Shown one piece after another: positions 1 to 8,478 of a stretch of DNA of 38,209 nt (position 1 is the stretch's first letter; every line of letters starts with the position of its first letter). Made by a program: the position numbers and the translations under genes. Source of the DNA: Armatimonadota bacterium (lineage in GTDB: Bacteria > Armatimonadota > UBA5829 > DTJY01); NCBI GenBank assembly GCA_017993055.1, contig JAGONM010000036.1, positions 1 to 38,209 of the forward strand, read 5' to 3'. The notes beneath the pieces are model-generated. The model worked only from the letters and a program-made list of their open reading frames with translations. It ran no database searches and was not told the origin of the DNA.

Positions 1-929
1 CCCAGCGCGCCCACACGCGGGAGGGCCAGCTTCAGGTCGAGCTGGCCCAGTTGACCTACCTCCTCCCTCGCATCACCAGCCTCTACACCCAGTTTGAGCG
101 GCAGCAGGGAGGCATCGGCATCCGCGGTCCGGGCGAGACAAAGCTCGAGAGCGACCGCAGGCGGATTCGGAAGCGCATCTCCGACCTGGAGAAAGAGATC
201 GAAGAGGTGCGCCGCCATCGGCACGTCCAGAGGCAAGCCCGGGGCAAGCTTCCGTTCCCGACGGCCGCGCTCGTCGGCTACACGAGCGCCGGCAAGTCAA
301 CGCTCCTCAACACCCTCTCCGGGTCCGATGTGCTCGTAGACCGCAAGCTGTTCGCCACCCTCGACCCGACTACCCGGCGCGTCGTCCTGCCGGACGGCTG
401 GGCCGTGCTGATGACCGACACCGTCGGGTTCATCCGCGACCTTCCCCACGATCTCGTGGCGGCATTCCGGGCGACCCTCGAGGAGGTGACCGAGTCGGAC
501 TTCCTGATCCACGTGGTAGACGCGAGCCATCCGGACATGCAAGAGCAGATGGCCGCGGTTCACCAGGTGCTCCGCGAACTCGACGCCGACGACAAGCCGA
601 CAGTCACGGTCTTCAACAAGAGCGATCTGATCCAGGACCAATACGTGCTCCGGAAGCTCGTCGCCGATATCCCGAACAGCGTCTACATCTCCGCCGAAGA
701 GCGCGACGGCATCGCGTACCTGATGGACGTGCTCGTCAAGACGATCCGGGAGCTGCTCGTTCGCGTCTCGCTGGATCTGCCCTACGAGCGGAGCGACCTG
801 CTCTCCCTCTGCTACGACAGCGGCCGCGTGCTCGGCGTCGAGTACACGCAGGACCGCATCCTCGTCGAGGCGGAAGTATCGGGCGAGATCGCGGGCAAGC
901 TCGAGAAGTACAAGCGGGCCGCGGAGTAG
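1..929 (+). CDS. hflX: GTPase HflX, 5' partial
   Basis: The reading frame is open from the left edge (first full codon at position 3), so the start and part of the N-terminal domain lie outside the window. HflX is a ribosome-associated GTPase of the TRAFAC class that splits stalled or stress-inactivated 70S ribosomes in the cytoplasm. Visible landmarks are the HflX hallmark GIGIRGPGETKLE, the long charged helix after it, the P-loop GYTSAGKST, the switch II motif DTVGF and the G4 motif NKSD. A short C-terminal domain ends at the TAG at 927-929. The acetyltransferase gene starts 9 nt later, so the two are probably co-transcribed. Family assignment is secure. Confidence 0.96.
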   Translation, partial: QRAHTREGQLQVELAQLTYLLPRITSLYTQFERQQGGIGIRGPGETKLESDRRRIRKRISDLEKEIEEVRRHRHVQRQARGKLPFPTAALVGYTSAGKSTLLNTLSGSDVLVDRKLFATLDPTTRRVVLPDGWAVLMTDTVGFIRDLPHDLVAAFRATLEEVTESDFLIHVVDASHPDMQEQMAAVHQVLRELDADDKPTVTVFNKSDLIQDQYVLRKLVADIPNSVYISAEERDGIAYLMDVLVKTIRELLVRVSLDLPYERSDLLSLCYDSGRVLGVEYTQDRILVEAEVSGEIAGKLEKYKRAAE

Positions 930-938
930 GGAGCCGTC

Positions 939-1421
939 ATGTCCACCATCCGCCGAGCCGCAATCGAAGATGCCGATCTCCTCGCTCGGATCATTCGCGA
1001 GTCGTTCGCCGGCCCGGCGAAGGAGTTCGGCCTGACGCCGGAGAACGCCCCGACTCACCCATCGAACTGCACACCCGAGTGGATCGAGCGCGACTTCGGC
1101 AAGGGTGTGCGGTACTTCATCCTCGAAGACGACCGCCTACCCTGTGGATGCGTCGCCATGGAGATCCCCGATCCCGAGTTCTGCTACCTCGAACGCCTCG
1201 CCGTCCTGACCGGGCGTCGCCGCAAGGGATTCGGTCGCCTGTTGGTCCAGCACGTGCTCGATCGGGCATGGGCTCACGGTCTCCGGCGAGTCGAGATCGC
1301 CATCATCGCCGTCAACACCGACCTCCAGCTCTGGTACGAGCAGCAGGGATTCGCCGTCACCTCAACGAAGTCGCTCCCGAGTCTACCGTTCGACGTCACC
1401 TTCATGTCCCTCGACCTCTGA
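939..1421 (+). CDS. GNAT-family N-acetyltransferase
   Basis: A 160-residue protein with the full GNAT fold: an N-terminal TIRRAAIEDADLLARII helix, a central strand ending in LERLAVLTGRRRKGFGRLLVQ, and a C-terminal LWYEQQGFAVTST. The RRRKGFG loop matches the Q/R-x-x-G-x-G/A pyrophosphate-binding loop for acetyl-CoA. GNAT enzymes transfer an acetyl group from acetyl-CoA to an amine; the substrate cannot be told from sequence. The start at 939 is supported by a GGGAG about 6 nt upstream and by being only 9 nt after hflX. Likely cytoplasmic and co-transcribed with hflX. Confidence 0.88.
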   Translation: MSTIRRAAIEDADLLARIIRESFAGPAKEFGLTPENAPTHPSNCTPEWIERDFGKGVRYFILEDDRLPCGCVAMEIPDPEFCYLERLAVLTGRRRKGFGRLLVQHVLDRAWAHGLRRVEIAIIAVNTDLQLWYEQQGFAVTSTKSLPSLPFDVTFMSLDL

Positions 1422-1516
1422 CTCCGACACAGGAAAAACTCTGAAGGATCTCGTCGCCAGCGGGGTCAAACAGTGCAAGTGAAGCCGCAATCCTGCGTGC
1501 CAAGGAGGCAACTGGC

Positions 1517-2221
1517 GTGACCAAGTCACATAGAGCATTGACGCGTGCCCTGCTGGCCATCTTGGCAATGGGCTTGCTCTCGATCATTCCGCTGACGGCC
1601 GCTCGTGACCTCGGAACGTCCGAGGACTATGCTGAGAAGTGTCGCCTGGAGATAGAGCGGTTCCGTGTGGACATTGACCGCACGGCCGTGCTGGTTGATC
1701 GCCTCTCCGACGGCAAGAGCCGGCTGCTCATCAAATCACCCAAGACCCTGGATCCGCCTTGTGTGGCCATGGTAAACCGCGACGGCGGTCGTGAGTTCGT
1801 GATGGTATATCGGGTCACTCAACCGTTCGATGCCGAACTGGGCAATGCCGGCAAGTGTCGGGTGCTCGGTGCGGTGTACCTGCAGAGCGGCGGCCGGATC
1901 GCAGGCACGATGCATGAACTCGGCTCAGGTACTTACATCCTTGCGTATCAGGAGAAGACGAGGACGCGCGACGAGGGGGTCGCAGTCTTTACCTTCGCCG
2001 TCAGTGACCACGGGCGCCTCGAGTATAAGGAGATCGGTCGAGCCCGGCTCGACTCCCACAGCGCTACCCAGGGAACGTCGAAGCCGTATGTGGCGGTGTG
2101 GTTTCCGAACGACATGCTTATCTTGGAGCAGAATCCGTTCAATCGGGCAACCGTGGACATGGCCTGGGAGCGGGAGAGCTACTCGTTCAAGTTGGTGGAT
2201 ATCCGTGTTGAGTGCGGATGA
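1517..2221 (+). CDS. Secreted protein of unknown function, tandem paralogue 1
   Basis: A GTG start at 1517 follows AAGGAGG. The 234-residue product begins with a basic stretch and a hydrophobic segment (ALLAILAMGLLSIIPLTAA), a clear signal peptide, so it is probably exported. I do not recognise the mature domain. Its middle segment (VTQPFDAELG through RVLGAVYLQSGG and a GTYIL strand) lines up with the equivalent segment of the next gene (VYVPVNAQLEG, RILGAVALLVEG, GVYMLYM). The two therefore look like diverged tandem duplicates. A pair of cysteines sits in the mature part and one near the C-terminus. No enzymatic motif is visible. Confidence 0.7.
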   Translation: MTKSHRALTRALLAILAMGLLSIIPLTAARDLGTSEDYAEKCRLEIERFRVDIDRTAVLVDRLSDGKSRLLIKSPKTLDPPCVAMVNRDGGREFVMVYRVTQPFDAELGNAGKCRVLGAVYLQSGGRIAGTMHELGSGTYILAYQEKTRTRDEGVAVFTFAVSDHGRLEYKEIGRARLDSHSATQGTSKPYVAVWFPNDMLILEQNPFNRATVDMAWERESYSFKLVDIRVECG

Positions 2222-2264
2222 CCCGACGATGGACGGAGCGAAAGCTCCGGCGAAGGAGTCGACC

Positions 2265-2993
2265 ATGAGGACGTCAGCGCGCATCATGTTTCTCATTCTG
2301 ATGATGGGACTGCTTGGCTCAGCTCATGCCGCCCGGTGGCGTGACGAGATTGCGGCACTTACGAAAGAAGTGCACAGCATTCGACTCGAGCAGATAGCCA
2401 TTGTCGTGGCCGACGAATCCGCGAACGAGAGCGGTTTGTTGATCAGAGACGGAGTCGGCGCGAACCCGGACCTCAAGTACCCCTGGCGCGAGGAGAAGTG
2501 GGGCGATATCCCTGCGATCAAGGTCACCCAGGTGTATGTCCCGGTCAACGCCCAGTTGGAGGGTATCGATCCCGGACGCATCCTCGGTGCCGTTGCGCTG
2601 CTCGTCGAGGGGTCCTCGGCGAAGGATGCGACCAAGAAGGTGAGACCCGGCGTGTATATGCTCTACATGTTGGACCGTCCGAGTCTGACCACCACAGGAG
2701 AGACCGATCTGGCGCTGATCTCCGTTGCAGTCGGCGACAAGCCCGATTCCGGGGACGAGGGGAAGGTGTCATACAGTGAGGCGCTTCGCATTCCCGCCAA
2801 AGTCGTGAAGGTTTCCTCCCAGCGTCTGCTTGAGAAGACTGAAGAAGTCACCGTGACGTTCCCGAAGTCGAAGGACGTCACCCCGGAGAAGCCGGCGGAC
2901 CGCGCGGCCGCCGTTCTCAGGTGGGGCGAGCAGTCCCTCCGCTTCGACCTCGATCTCGCCCTCAAGCTGCTGCAGAGGACTGACAAATCGTAG
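2265..2993 (+). CDS. Secreted protein of unknown function, tandem paralogue 2
   Basis: The frame is open further upstream, but that part overlaps the previous gene. The start at 2265 has GAAGGAG 6 nt before it and is followed at once by a signal peptide (MRTSARIMFLILMMGLLGSAHA). The predicted product is 242 residues. An ATG at 2229 is a less likely alternative. The core (VYVPVNAQLEG, RILGAVALLVEG, GVYMLYM, LALISVAVGDK) mirrors the preceding gene, which ends 43 nt upstream, so the two probably form one transcript. There are no cysteines in the mature part, unlike paralogue 1. Function unknown. Confidence 0.72.
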   Translation: MRTSARIMFLILMMGLLGSAHAARWRDEIAALTKEVHSIRLEQIAIVVADESANESGLLIRDGVGANPDLKYPWREEKWGDIPAIKVTQVYVPVNAQLEGIDPGRILGAVALLVEGSSAKDATKKVRPGVYMLYMLDRPSLTTTGETDLALISVAVGDKPDSGDEGKVSYSEALRIPAKVVKVSSQRLLEKTEEVTVTFPKSKDVTPEKPADRAAAVLRWGEQSLRFDLDLALKLLQRTDKS

Positions 2994-3088
2994 ATGATTC
3001 CATACACCATACATCGGTGTGGGCCGACATATGGCCTGTCCTGAGAACACCGGTGCTCACGTCACTCCCTCTCCCATCCACGGTGTGC

Positions 3089-3094
3089 TATACT
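3089..3094 (+). promoter_or_regulatory. Extended -10 promoter element for the flavodoxin-fold gene
   Basis: TATACT preceded by GTGTGC gives a TRTGn extended -10. No convincing -35 box is present at 16-18 nt. Transcription would begin near 3100, leaving a short leader that contains AAGGAGG before the ATG at 3128. The same GTGTGCTA core occurs at the promoters near 25190 and 30553. Confidence 0.6.
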
Positions 3095-3127
3095 AGCACC
3101 ATCTCCACCCACCAAGGAGGGCATACG

Positions 3128-3679
3128 ATGAAGGTACTCATCATGTCCGGCAGTCGAAACCCCGAGGGCCAAACCGCCCGGGCCGCCAATGCGTTCCTCG
3201 ACGGCGTCAGGGAAGCCGGCGCCGAGTGCGAATTGATCTTCCTCCCGCCGATGAAGATCGAGCGTTGCCTCCAGTGCGAGAACGACGGCTGGGGCATCTG
3301 CCGCTCCGAAGGCCGATGCGTTATCGATGACGATCTCGCGTCCGTCGCCGACGAGATCCGCGGCGCCGATGCGGTAGTGTTTGCCACGCCCGTCTACTGG
3401 TCCGACCTCAGCGAGAGCCTCCAGGCGTTCCTCAACCGCCTGCGTCGGATCTGCATCGCCGACTCGGGCCGAGCAGGCATCGAGGGCAAGCCCGCGATCG
3501 GTATCTGCGTCGCAGGCGGAGGAGGGGGTGGCGCGCCGGAGTGCACCACCCGCATGGAGTGGATACTTCGCACCTCGGGCTTCGACATCGTCGATCTCAT
3601 CCCGGTTCGCCGACAGAACCTCGAGTCCAAGGTCAAGACGCTGAAGAACACCGGCAAGTGGTTCGCATTGAAACGCTAG
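3128..3679 (+). CDS. NAD(P)H-dependent FMN reductase / flavodoxin-fold protein
   Basis: A 183-residue flavodoxin-like protein. The first strand and FMN phosphate loop read MKVLIMSGSRNPEGQT, and the second flavin loop reads ATPVYWSDLSESLQAFLNRL, as in the NADPH-dependent FMN reductase and iron-sulfur flavoprotein group. A cysteine cluster (CLQCENDGWGICRSEGRC) lies between them and resembles the compact cysteine motif of iron-sulfur flavoproteins, so an Fe-S cluster is possible but not shown. The frame extends upstream to 3017, but the promoter at 3089 and the AAGGAGG just before 3128 fix the start at 3128. Expected role: cytoplasmic electron transfer from NAD(P)H through FMN to an unknown acceptor. 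A strong hairpin follows the gene. Confidence 0.85.
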   Translation: MKVLIMSGSRNPEGQTARAANAFLDGVREAGAECELIFLPPMKIERCLQCENDGWGICRSEGRCVIDDDLASVADEIRGADAVVFATPVYWSDLSESLQAFLNRLRRICIADSGRAGIEGKPAIGICVAGGGGGGAPECTTRMEWILRTSGFDIVDLIPVRRQNLESKVKTLKNTGKWFALKR

Positions 3680-3698
3680 TTACAGGCTCGATAACGAG

Positions 3699-3742
3699 TG
3701 GGAGAGTGGGCGACGGGGTGATCCGAATCTCCCACTCTCCCA
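3699..3742 (+). terminator. Strong hairpin after the flavodoxin-fold gene
   Basis: A perfect 12-bp inverted repeat, TGGGAGAGTGGG paired with CCCACTCTCCCA, has a 20-nt loop and starts 19 nt after the stop codon. It is followed by a mixed pyrimidine tract (including TTTT), not a clean T run. It is most likely an intrinsic or Rho-assisted terminator that isolates this gene from the sigma-factor unit. Confidence 0.55.
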
Positions 3743-3816
3743 TCCTCTCATTTTCACTTGAACCTCCCGCCTCCCGCGCGCGACTGTATGAGTGAACGCG
3801 CAAGGGGAACCGACGT

Positions 3817-4374
3817 ATGAGTACCGAGAGAGAACAGATTTACTACGAACTCCTCGTTCTTCGCTGCCGGCGCCGTGACAAGGGCGCGATGGAGGAGCTG
3901 ATCCGCCACTGGGAGCGGCGGCTCTTCTACTACATCCGACGGCTGCTCGACAGCGAAGAGGACACATGGGATGTCCTCCAGGAGACCTGGCTCAAGGTCA
4001 TCGGGAGCATCGGCGATCTGCGCGAGCCGCGCAGCCTGCCGATGTGGCTCTACCGCATAGCCCGAAACACCGCGATGAGCCGCCTGAGAGGACGGTATGC
4101 CGACAGGGCATTGCTTGATGACAGCGAGGATGTTTCCGAAGTAGATCAGACCACCGACACCTTCAGCTTCGAAGATGCCGAAATGGTTCACTACGGGCTC
4201 AGTCAGTTGTCCTTGCCGCACCGGGAGGTGCTCACCCTGTTCTTTCTCAAGGATCTTTCGATCGATGAGATTGCGGAACTGCTGGGTGTCGCACCTGGAA
4301 CGATCAAGTCACGGCTCCATTTCGCGAAACGCGCACTGCGAGCCGTGCTGGAGCAGGAGGAGGCCATGCGATGA
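3817..4374 (+). CDS. ECF-type RNA polymerase sigma factor
   Basis: A 185-residue sigma-70-family protein of ECF layout. Region 2 spans about residues 20-95 (LIRHWERRLFYYIRRLL, EEDTWDVLQETWLKV, LPMWLYRIARNTAMSRLRGR). Region 4 spans about 125-180 (LSQLSLPHREVLTLFFLKDLSIDEIAELLGVAPGTIKSRLHFAKRALR), with the helix-turn-helix near the end. It would direct RNA polymerase to a dedicated regulon. The start has AAGGGG upstream. Its stop overlaps the start of the next gene (ATGA at 4371), so the two are translationally coupled, the usual arrangement for a sigma factor and its regulator. Confidence 0.93.
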   Translation: MSTEREQIYYELLVLRCRRRDKGAMEELIRHWERRLFYYIRRLLDSEEDTWDVLQETWLKVIGSIGDLREPRSLPMWLYRIARNTAMSRLRGRYADRALLDDSEDVSEVDQTTDTFSFEDAEMVHYGLSQLSLPHREVLTLFFLKDLSIDEIAELLGVAPGTIKSRLHFAKRALRAVLEQEEAMR

Positions 4375-4934
4375 ATAGACCAGATTCCTTCACGGACAGA
4401 CTGCTGGCATCCGAGGCCATGACTCCTTCGCTCCGTGAGAGATACGAAAGGGAGGTAGAGGCAATGCTTGAGAGAACTCTTACACCGGCCCAGCGATTCG
4501 GCTTCGGGTTCACAATGCTCGCGTGCCTGGGATGGGCCATGTACTGCGCCTACTCGGCGATCACACAGAGCAGTTGGCCCGTATTCGTCCGTGCGACCTT
4601 CGGTTTCGGATCGTTGTCGGGGCTGATCGGAGCGGCGATCGTCGGAAAGTCGTTTCTGCGCGGCAAGATGCACCGGAGGGCTACCCCCAACACAATCACA
4701 GGGTTGGTTTGGGTGCTCGTCGTATTCATGGTTACGCTATTCCTGGTCTTCACAGGTCGGCAGCCCGATGCCGCCAAGTCGACGTATGTGCTCCTCACGG
4801 GTCTCGTCTTCCTGGTCTCTGCGGCGGTATCACTGATTACCAACCGAATCGACCAGGCGCAGATCAAGACCGAAGAGCAGTTCCTTGAACTCAAGCTCCG
4901 TCTGGCCGAACTGGCAGAGAAGGTCGAGCGGTAA
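4371..4934 (+). CDS. Four-helix membrane protein coupled to sigma factor (candidate anti-sigma)
   Basis: A 187-residue protein with a charged cytoplasmic-type N-terminus of about 45 residues (DSFTDRLLASEAMTPSLRERYEREVEAMLE). Four hydrophobic segments follow, at roughly residues 47-67, 72-92, 107-127 and 138-158, then a charged, coiled-coil-prone C-terminus (QIKTEEQFLELKLRLAELAEKV). Position and coupling suggest it controls the upstream sigma factor, but it has no HxxxCxxC zinc anti-sigma motif, so the role is inferred from context. A structural or transport role is possible. The start is set by the ATGA overlap. Confidence 0.75.
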   Translation: MNRPDSFTDRLLASEAMTPSLRERYEREVEAMLERTLTPAQRFGFGFTMLACLGWAMYCAYSAITQSSWPVFVRATFGFGSLSGLIGAAIVGKSFLRGKMHRRATPNTITGLVWVLVVFMVTLFLVFTGRQPDAAKSTYVLLTGLVFLVSAAVSLITNRIDQAQIKTEEQFLELKLRLAELAEKVER

Positions 4935-5013
4935 GTGGACGGCATCGGAGTGTGCACCTACCTAGCCCCGATGTGCGCCTAACATAGTGAGAACGTCGAT
5001 CGGGGGTGTACTG

Positions 5014-6105
5014 ATGAGAAAACTGGCTGTCGCAGCCATCGCGCTGATCGTATTCGTGCTGTTTGCATTCGGTCCGGGAATCGTGTACAGACCTGCGACT
5101 CTGGTGCATATCGAAGCTGACCGCACCGGGCCGAGCCGCCGGATCATCGCCCGCGACTTCAGACTGAAGGAGTACTCCAGGGAGTTCACGCTCAGCGTCA
5201 AGAGCGGCATAGATCGATCGGACTTCCTCGTTCAGTTGTTCGATGGCTCCGGCACGATGCTTGTACAGATGAGCTTCAAGCCGCAGTACAACAACAGCTT
5301 TCCGTTCAACGTCGGCCGCGGCTTTGCCCCCGGACGGTATCAACTCCGTGTTGTAGAGAAGGGCATTGTCGGACGCTACTCGGTCAGTCTCTACCAGGGC
5401 AGGCTTCCAGACGCCTCACCGAGCCAACTGCTCCTCGTTACGCTCGGGGTGGTCATCAGTGCGGGGTGCTACGGCTATGCTCTCCGACGGAGCGGCGGCG
5501 ATCGTCGGGCTCCGGGCGTCCGGAAGGCACGGTACGTCCTCGGCTGCCTGCTGTTTTCTTTCACGATGATCGTCGGCTATCCTCTTGTGCACGAGACCGG
5601 CCACGCCATCGCGCTTGCGTCATTCCACAGACTCGACCTGCGGGGCTGCGACTTCATTGGCCTGCACGGCGAGCCCCACGTCAGTTGGACGGCCGGTCCG
5701 GATCTGCCCGGCTGGCCTGGGGCGATAATCGGCATCTCCGGGCCGATGCTTCCGAACATCGTGGGCTACCTGATGTTCGCGTTCTGGCTCAGTCCTCTCG
5801 GTCGCCGGTGGCTTGCCCGGTCGTCGGCGCGAGATGTGTTCTGGTCCGGCATCACCGCCTGCATGTTGTTCGCACAGGTGGGCGCCTTCGCGCCGATGTC
5901 GGGCCTGGTGCACGATGGTGACTACTCAGGCTACATCGGCAATATCCCGATCCCTCACTGGCAGGCGAACGCGTTCCTGCTGCTGCTTTCGACGGTCAAC
6001 GCGGTCATCATCTACACGATCGTGAAGCACCTGGTGAAGACCCACGCGAGAAAACTCCCGCCCGCAGGTGAAGGTATTCGCCGTGGGTCGGGTCAAACGG
6101 TGTGA
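5014..6105 (+). CDS. M50-like membrane zinc metalloprotease
   Basis: A predicted 363-residue protein. The ATG at 5014 has GGGGGT 6-7 nt upstream and leads into a signal-anchor; a GTG at 4987 would add nine residues without a better ribosome site. After the first helix comes a beta-rich domain that is probably outside the membrane (about 30-130: EFTLSVKSGIDRSDFLVQLFDGSG, APGRYQLRVVEKG). Further helices follow. One carries HETGH (193-197), an HExxH zinc site in a membrane helix as in M50 proteases. Later come GPMLPN (243-248) and HDGD (300-303), plausible counterparts of the M50 GPxxN and Asp third-ligand motifs. It lies 79 nt after the candidate anti-sigma gene, so cleavage of that protein is an attractive inference. 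The substrate is unproven. Confidence 0.72.
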   Translation: MRKLAVAAIALIVFVLFAFGPGIVYRPATLVHIEADRTGPSRRIIARDFRLKEYSREFTLSVKSGIDRSDFLVQLFDGSGTMLVQMSFKPQYNNSFPFNVGRGFAPGRYQLRVVEKGIVGRYSVSLYQGRLPDASPSQLLLVTLGVVISAGCYGYALRRSGGDRRAPGVRKARYVLGCLLFSFTMIVGYPLVHETGHAIALASFHRLDLRGCDFIGLHGEPHVSWTAGPDLPGWPGAIIGISGPMLPNIVGYLMFAFWLSPLGRRWLARSSARDVFWSGITACMLFAQVGAFAPMSGLVHDGDYSGYIGNIPIPHWQANAFLLLLSTVNAVIIYTIVKHLVKTHARKLPPAGEGIRRGSGQTV

Positions 6106-6129
6106 AGTCATCACTTCAGGGAGGGTATC

Positions 6130-7248
6130 ATGTCCAGGTTTGGGGCTCTTCTTATCACGATTATCAGCTGTTCCGCACTCGTCTGCCCGCCCGCATTCGC
6201 GCTCGCGAGCGAGTATGACCTGAATCAGCGGATCGGTCAGCAGCCGGAATGGCCCGGAGGAGTGGCTGACCTGCTCAACTCGCAGAAACCCGTCTACGCG
6301 TACTTTGTCAACTTGCAGGACAACTTCTACTACTCCGGCGATGCAGCCGCATTCAACTCCTTCATGGAGAGGTACAGCAAACTGGAGGCCGTTCCGCATA
6401 CCCTCGTCCTGCATTGCGGGAAGGGCGAGGTCAAGGCATTCATGGAGCCCAAGACTCATGCCTTCGACTGGCATGTCTTCGTCGTCCCGCCGATGATCCC
6501 GGACGGCGGACTGGACAAGACGAGCCCGTACAAGCGATACGTGACCGTCAACCTCTATCTCGGCTGCGGCATCCAGCTCAGCGAGATCAAGGTCCCGGGC
6601 AACGTCACAGTGAAGCCCGGCAAAGAGATCGACGGGTTCATCAGGAAACATGAGAAGATGTTCCCAAACACCGCAAGTCCGCCTGAACCGTCCATATCCA
6701 ACTTCGGCGCTCGACCGGCCCTCTCACCGGTAAGCATCTATCTGGCGGAAGACGAGACGCTCACAGCCCTTGATGCGCTCAAGATGGACCTGCGCGAGAT
6801 CAAACTTCAGTGGAAGCCGCTCTTCACACTCGATGATTTCGCATGCTATTCCTGGAAGGATCACTGGTTCAAGCTCACGCCTGAGGCTCTGAAGAGGCTC
6901 CCCAAGGCCGCTCCGCCGGAGAACCGCTTGCTGAAGGGCATCCCGTTCGTGCTCTTCGTGAACGGCGAGCGGGTCTACATGGGGGCATTCTGGACCTGGA
7001 TCTCGTCTCTCACGTTCCCGAACCCGGTGATCGTGGCCGATGAGATGTGGCTGCCCTCGAGGCTTAACTGGCTGACGATAGACAGAGCCTATCCCGGCTG
7101 GACGGAGGAGCAGAACGAGGACGATATCCGCAACTCGCCCGCACTACAGAAGGCTCTCGAGGCTGCCGGAAAGTTCGAGGCCTGCAAAGGCATAATGCGG
7201 CCGCCGCCCGGAGGATTCTCGTCAACACAGCCGCTCGATGAACGGTGA
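6130..7248 (+). CDS. Secreted protein of unknown function
   Basis: The ATG at 6130 follows GGAGGG and lies 24 nt after the metalloprotease gene, so it is likely the last gene of that operon. The 372-residue product has a signal peptide (LLITIISCSALVCPPAFALAS) and no other clear membrane span. The N-terminal half contains an alpha/beta-looking stretch (KPVYAYFVNLQDNFYYSGD, PHTLVLHCGKGEVKAF). The C-terminal half is rich in Trp and Pro (WLPSRLNWLTIDRAYPGWTEEQNEDD). I do not recognise the family and see no catalytic motif. Its last 27 nt overlap the convergent transporter gene. Confidence 0.75.
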   Translation: MSRFGALLITIISCSALVCPPAFALASEYDLNQRIGQQPEWPGGVADLLNSQKPVYAYFVNLQDNFYYSGDAAAFNSFMERYSKLEAVPHTLVLHCGKGEVKAFMEPKTHAFDWHVFVVPPMIPDGGLDKTSPYKRYVTVNLYLGCGIQLSEIKVPGNVTVKPGKEIDGFIRKHEKMFPNTASPPEPSISNFGARPALSPVSIYLAEDETLTALDALKMDLREIKLQWKPLFTLDDFACYSWKDHWFKLTPEALKRLPKAAPPENRLLKGIPFVLFVNGERVYMGAFWTWISSLTFPNPVIVADEMWLPSRLNWLTIDRAYPGWTEEQNEDDIRNSPALQKALEAAGKFEACKGIMRPPPGGFSSTQPLDER

Positions 7249-8478
7249 GGCGAGCAGGAGCGCGGTCAGGAGGATCATCAGCGCGACCGTTGCGACGGCC
7301 ACGACGTTGAAACCGCGCGAGTTCGTGTGTCTGCCCATGAATGCGGCATCGTTAGTGATCTTCAGGACGAAAACCAGGACGATGGGTAGGAGCATCCCGT
7401 TCAGCACCTGAGGCAACAGCATCATCATCAGAAGCGGAAGGTTCGGCAAGAGTACGATCACGGCGGCGAAGAAGATGAAAAACGCCAGTATGCCGTAGAA
7501 GATCGGAGCTTCGGAGAACCGCTTGTCCATTCCGGACTCCCAGCCGAAGGTCTCGCTCGTCGCGTAAGCGGTTGTCAGCGGGAGTATCGCCGCCCCGAGA
7601 AGCGATGCATTGAGCAGTCCGAACGCGAATAGGCCGGACGCGAACCTGCCCGCTAGCGGTCTAAGCGCGACGGCAAGTTGGGATGCCGACGCGACAGAGT
7701 CAACTGTCGATCTCGTCGCCCAGATGGTTGCGGCGCAGGCGACTATGATAAAGAACGCGACAAAGTTCGTGAGAACCGCGCCGAGATAGACATCCGCCCG
7801 CGCGTACCCGAGGTCCTCGGCACTAAGCCGCTTGTCCACGACGTACGACTGTATGAAGAACTGGCCCCACGGTGTGATGGTCGTGCCAACGGTAGCGACG
7901 AACATCAGCAGGTACGCGGTGCTGGTCCACGGGATGTGCGGCTGAAAGACGCTCCGGGCCGCCAGCCCCCAGTCGGGTCGCGCGAGGACGCCGGATATGA
8001 TGTAGGAGATGTAGAGAACGCTGCTCAGAAGGAACACCTGCTGGACACGGCGGAAGTCGAACTTCACCATCAGGAGGTAGACTCCAACGGCGGCGAGGGG
8101 CACGCTGAAGTACGTCGGGACGCCAAAGATGCTGAGGCTTGACGCAATCCCGGCGAACTCGGCCACGGTAGTGAAAAGGTTGGCCACTAGCATCACGAGT
8201 ATCGCCAGCGCCGCCCACTTCGCGCCGAACCGCTCGCGTATCAGCCCGCCGAACCCCTTGCCGGTGACGACACCCATGCGCGCACCCATCTCCTGGGTGA
8301 CCGCAAGGCTGAAGGTGATAAGAATGAGTACCCACAGCAGCCCGTAGCCGAAGCGCGCACCTGCCAGGCTGTAGGTGGCAATGCCGCCTGCGTCGTTGTC
8401 CGCCGCCGCCGCTATGAGTCCTGGACCGATCGCGGCGAACAGCAGGGCAAGTCTCGCCTTCGTGAATCGCCTTCGCAT
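7222..8478 (-). CDS. Nramp-related divalent metal transporter with altered metal site
   Basis: A 418-residue, about 11-helix membrane protein of the Nramp/LeuT-fold family, which moves divalent metals into the cell, usually with protons. The first helix has the Nramp frame GPGLIAAAADNDAGGIATYS, but the canonical metal motif DPGN reads DAGG here (residues 29-32). In helix 6, canonical MPH reads ITPW (201-204). The metal-binding Asp is kept while the Asn and the soft Met are lost. Such changes fit a hard ion such as Mg2+ better than Mn2+ or Fe2+; that is inference. Its ATG shares one base with the stop of the upstream PRC/MgtE_N/CBS gene, so translation is coupled. Confidence 0.85.
   Translation of the reverse strand: MRRRFTKARLALLFAAIGPGLIAAAADNDAGGIATYSLAGARFGYGLLWVLILITFSLAVTQEMGARMGVVTGKGFGGLIRERFGAKWAALAILVMLVANLFTTVAEFAGIASSLSIFGVPTYFSVPLAAVGVYLLMVKFDFRRVQQVFLLSSVLYISYIISGVLARPDWGLAARSVFQPHIPWTSTAYLLMFVATVGTTITPWGQFFIQSYVVDKRLSAEDLGYARADVYLGAVLTNFVAFFIIVACAATIWATRSTVDSVASASQLAVALRPLAGRFASGLFAFGLLNASLLGAAILPLTTAYATSETFGWESGMDKRFSEAPIFYGILAFFIFFAAVIVLLPNLPLLMMMLLPQVLNGMLLPIVLVFVLKITNDAAFMGRHTNSRGFNVVAVATVALMILLTALLLASPFIERLC

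Noticed and set aside
1830-2264. N-terminal extension of the second secreted paralogue
   Set aside because: It overlaps the first paralogue in another frame; the real start at 2265 has a ribosome site and signal peptide.
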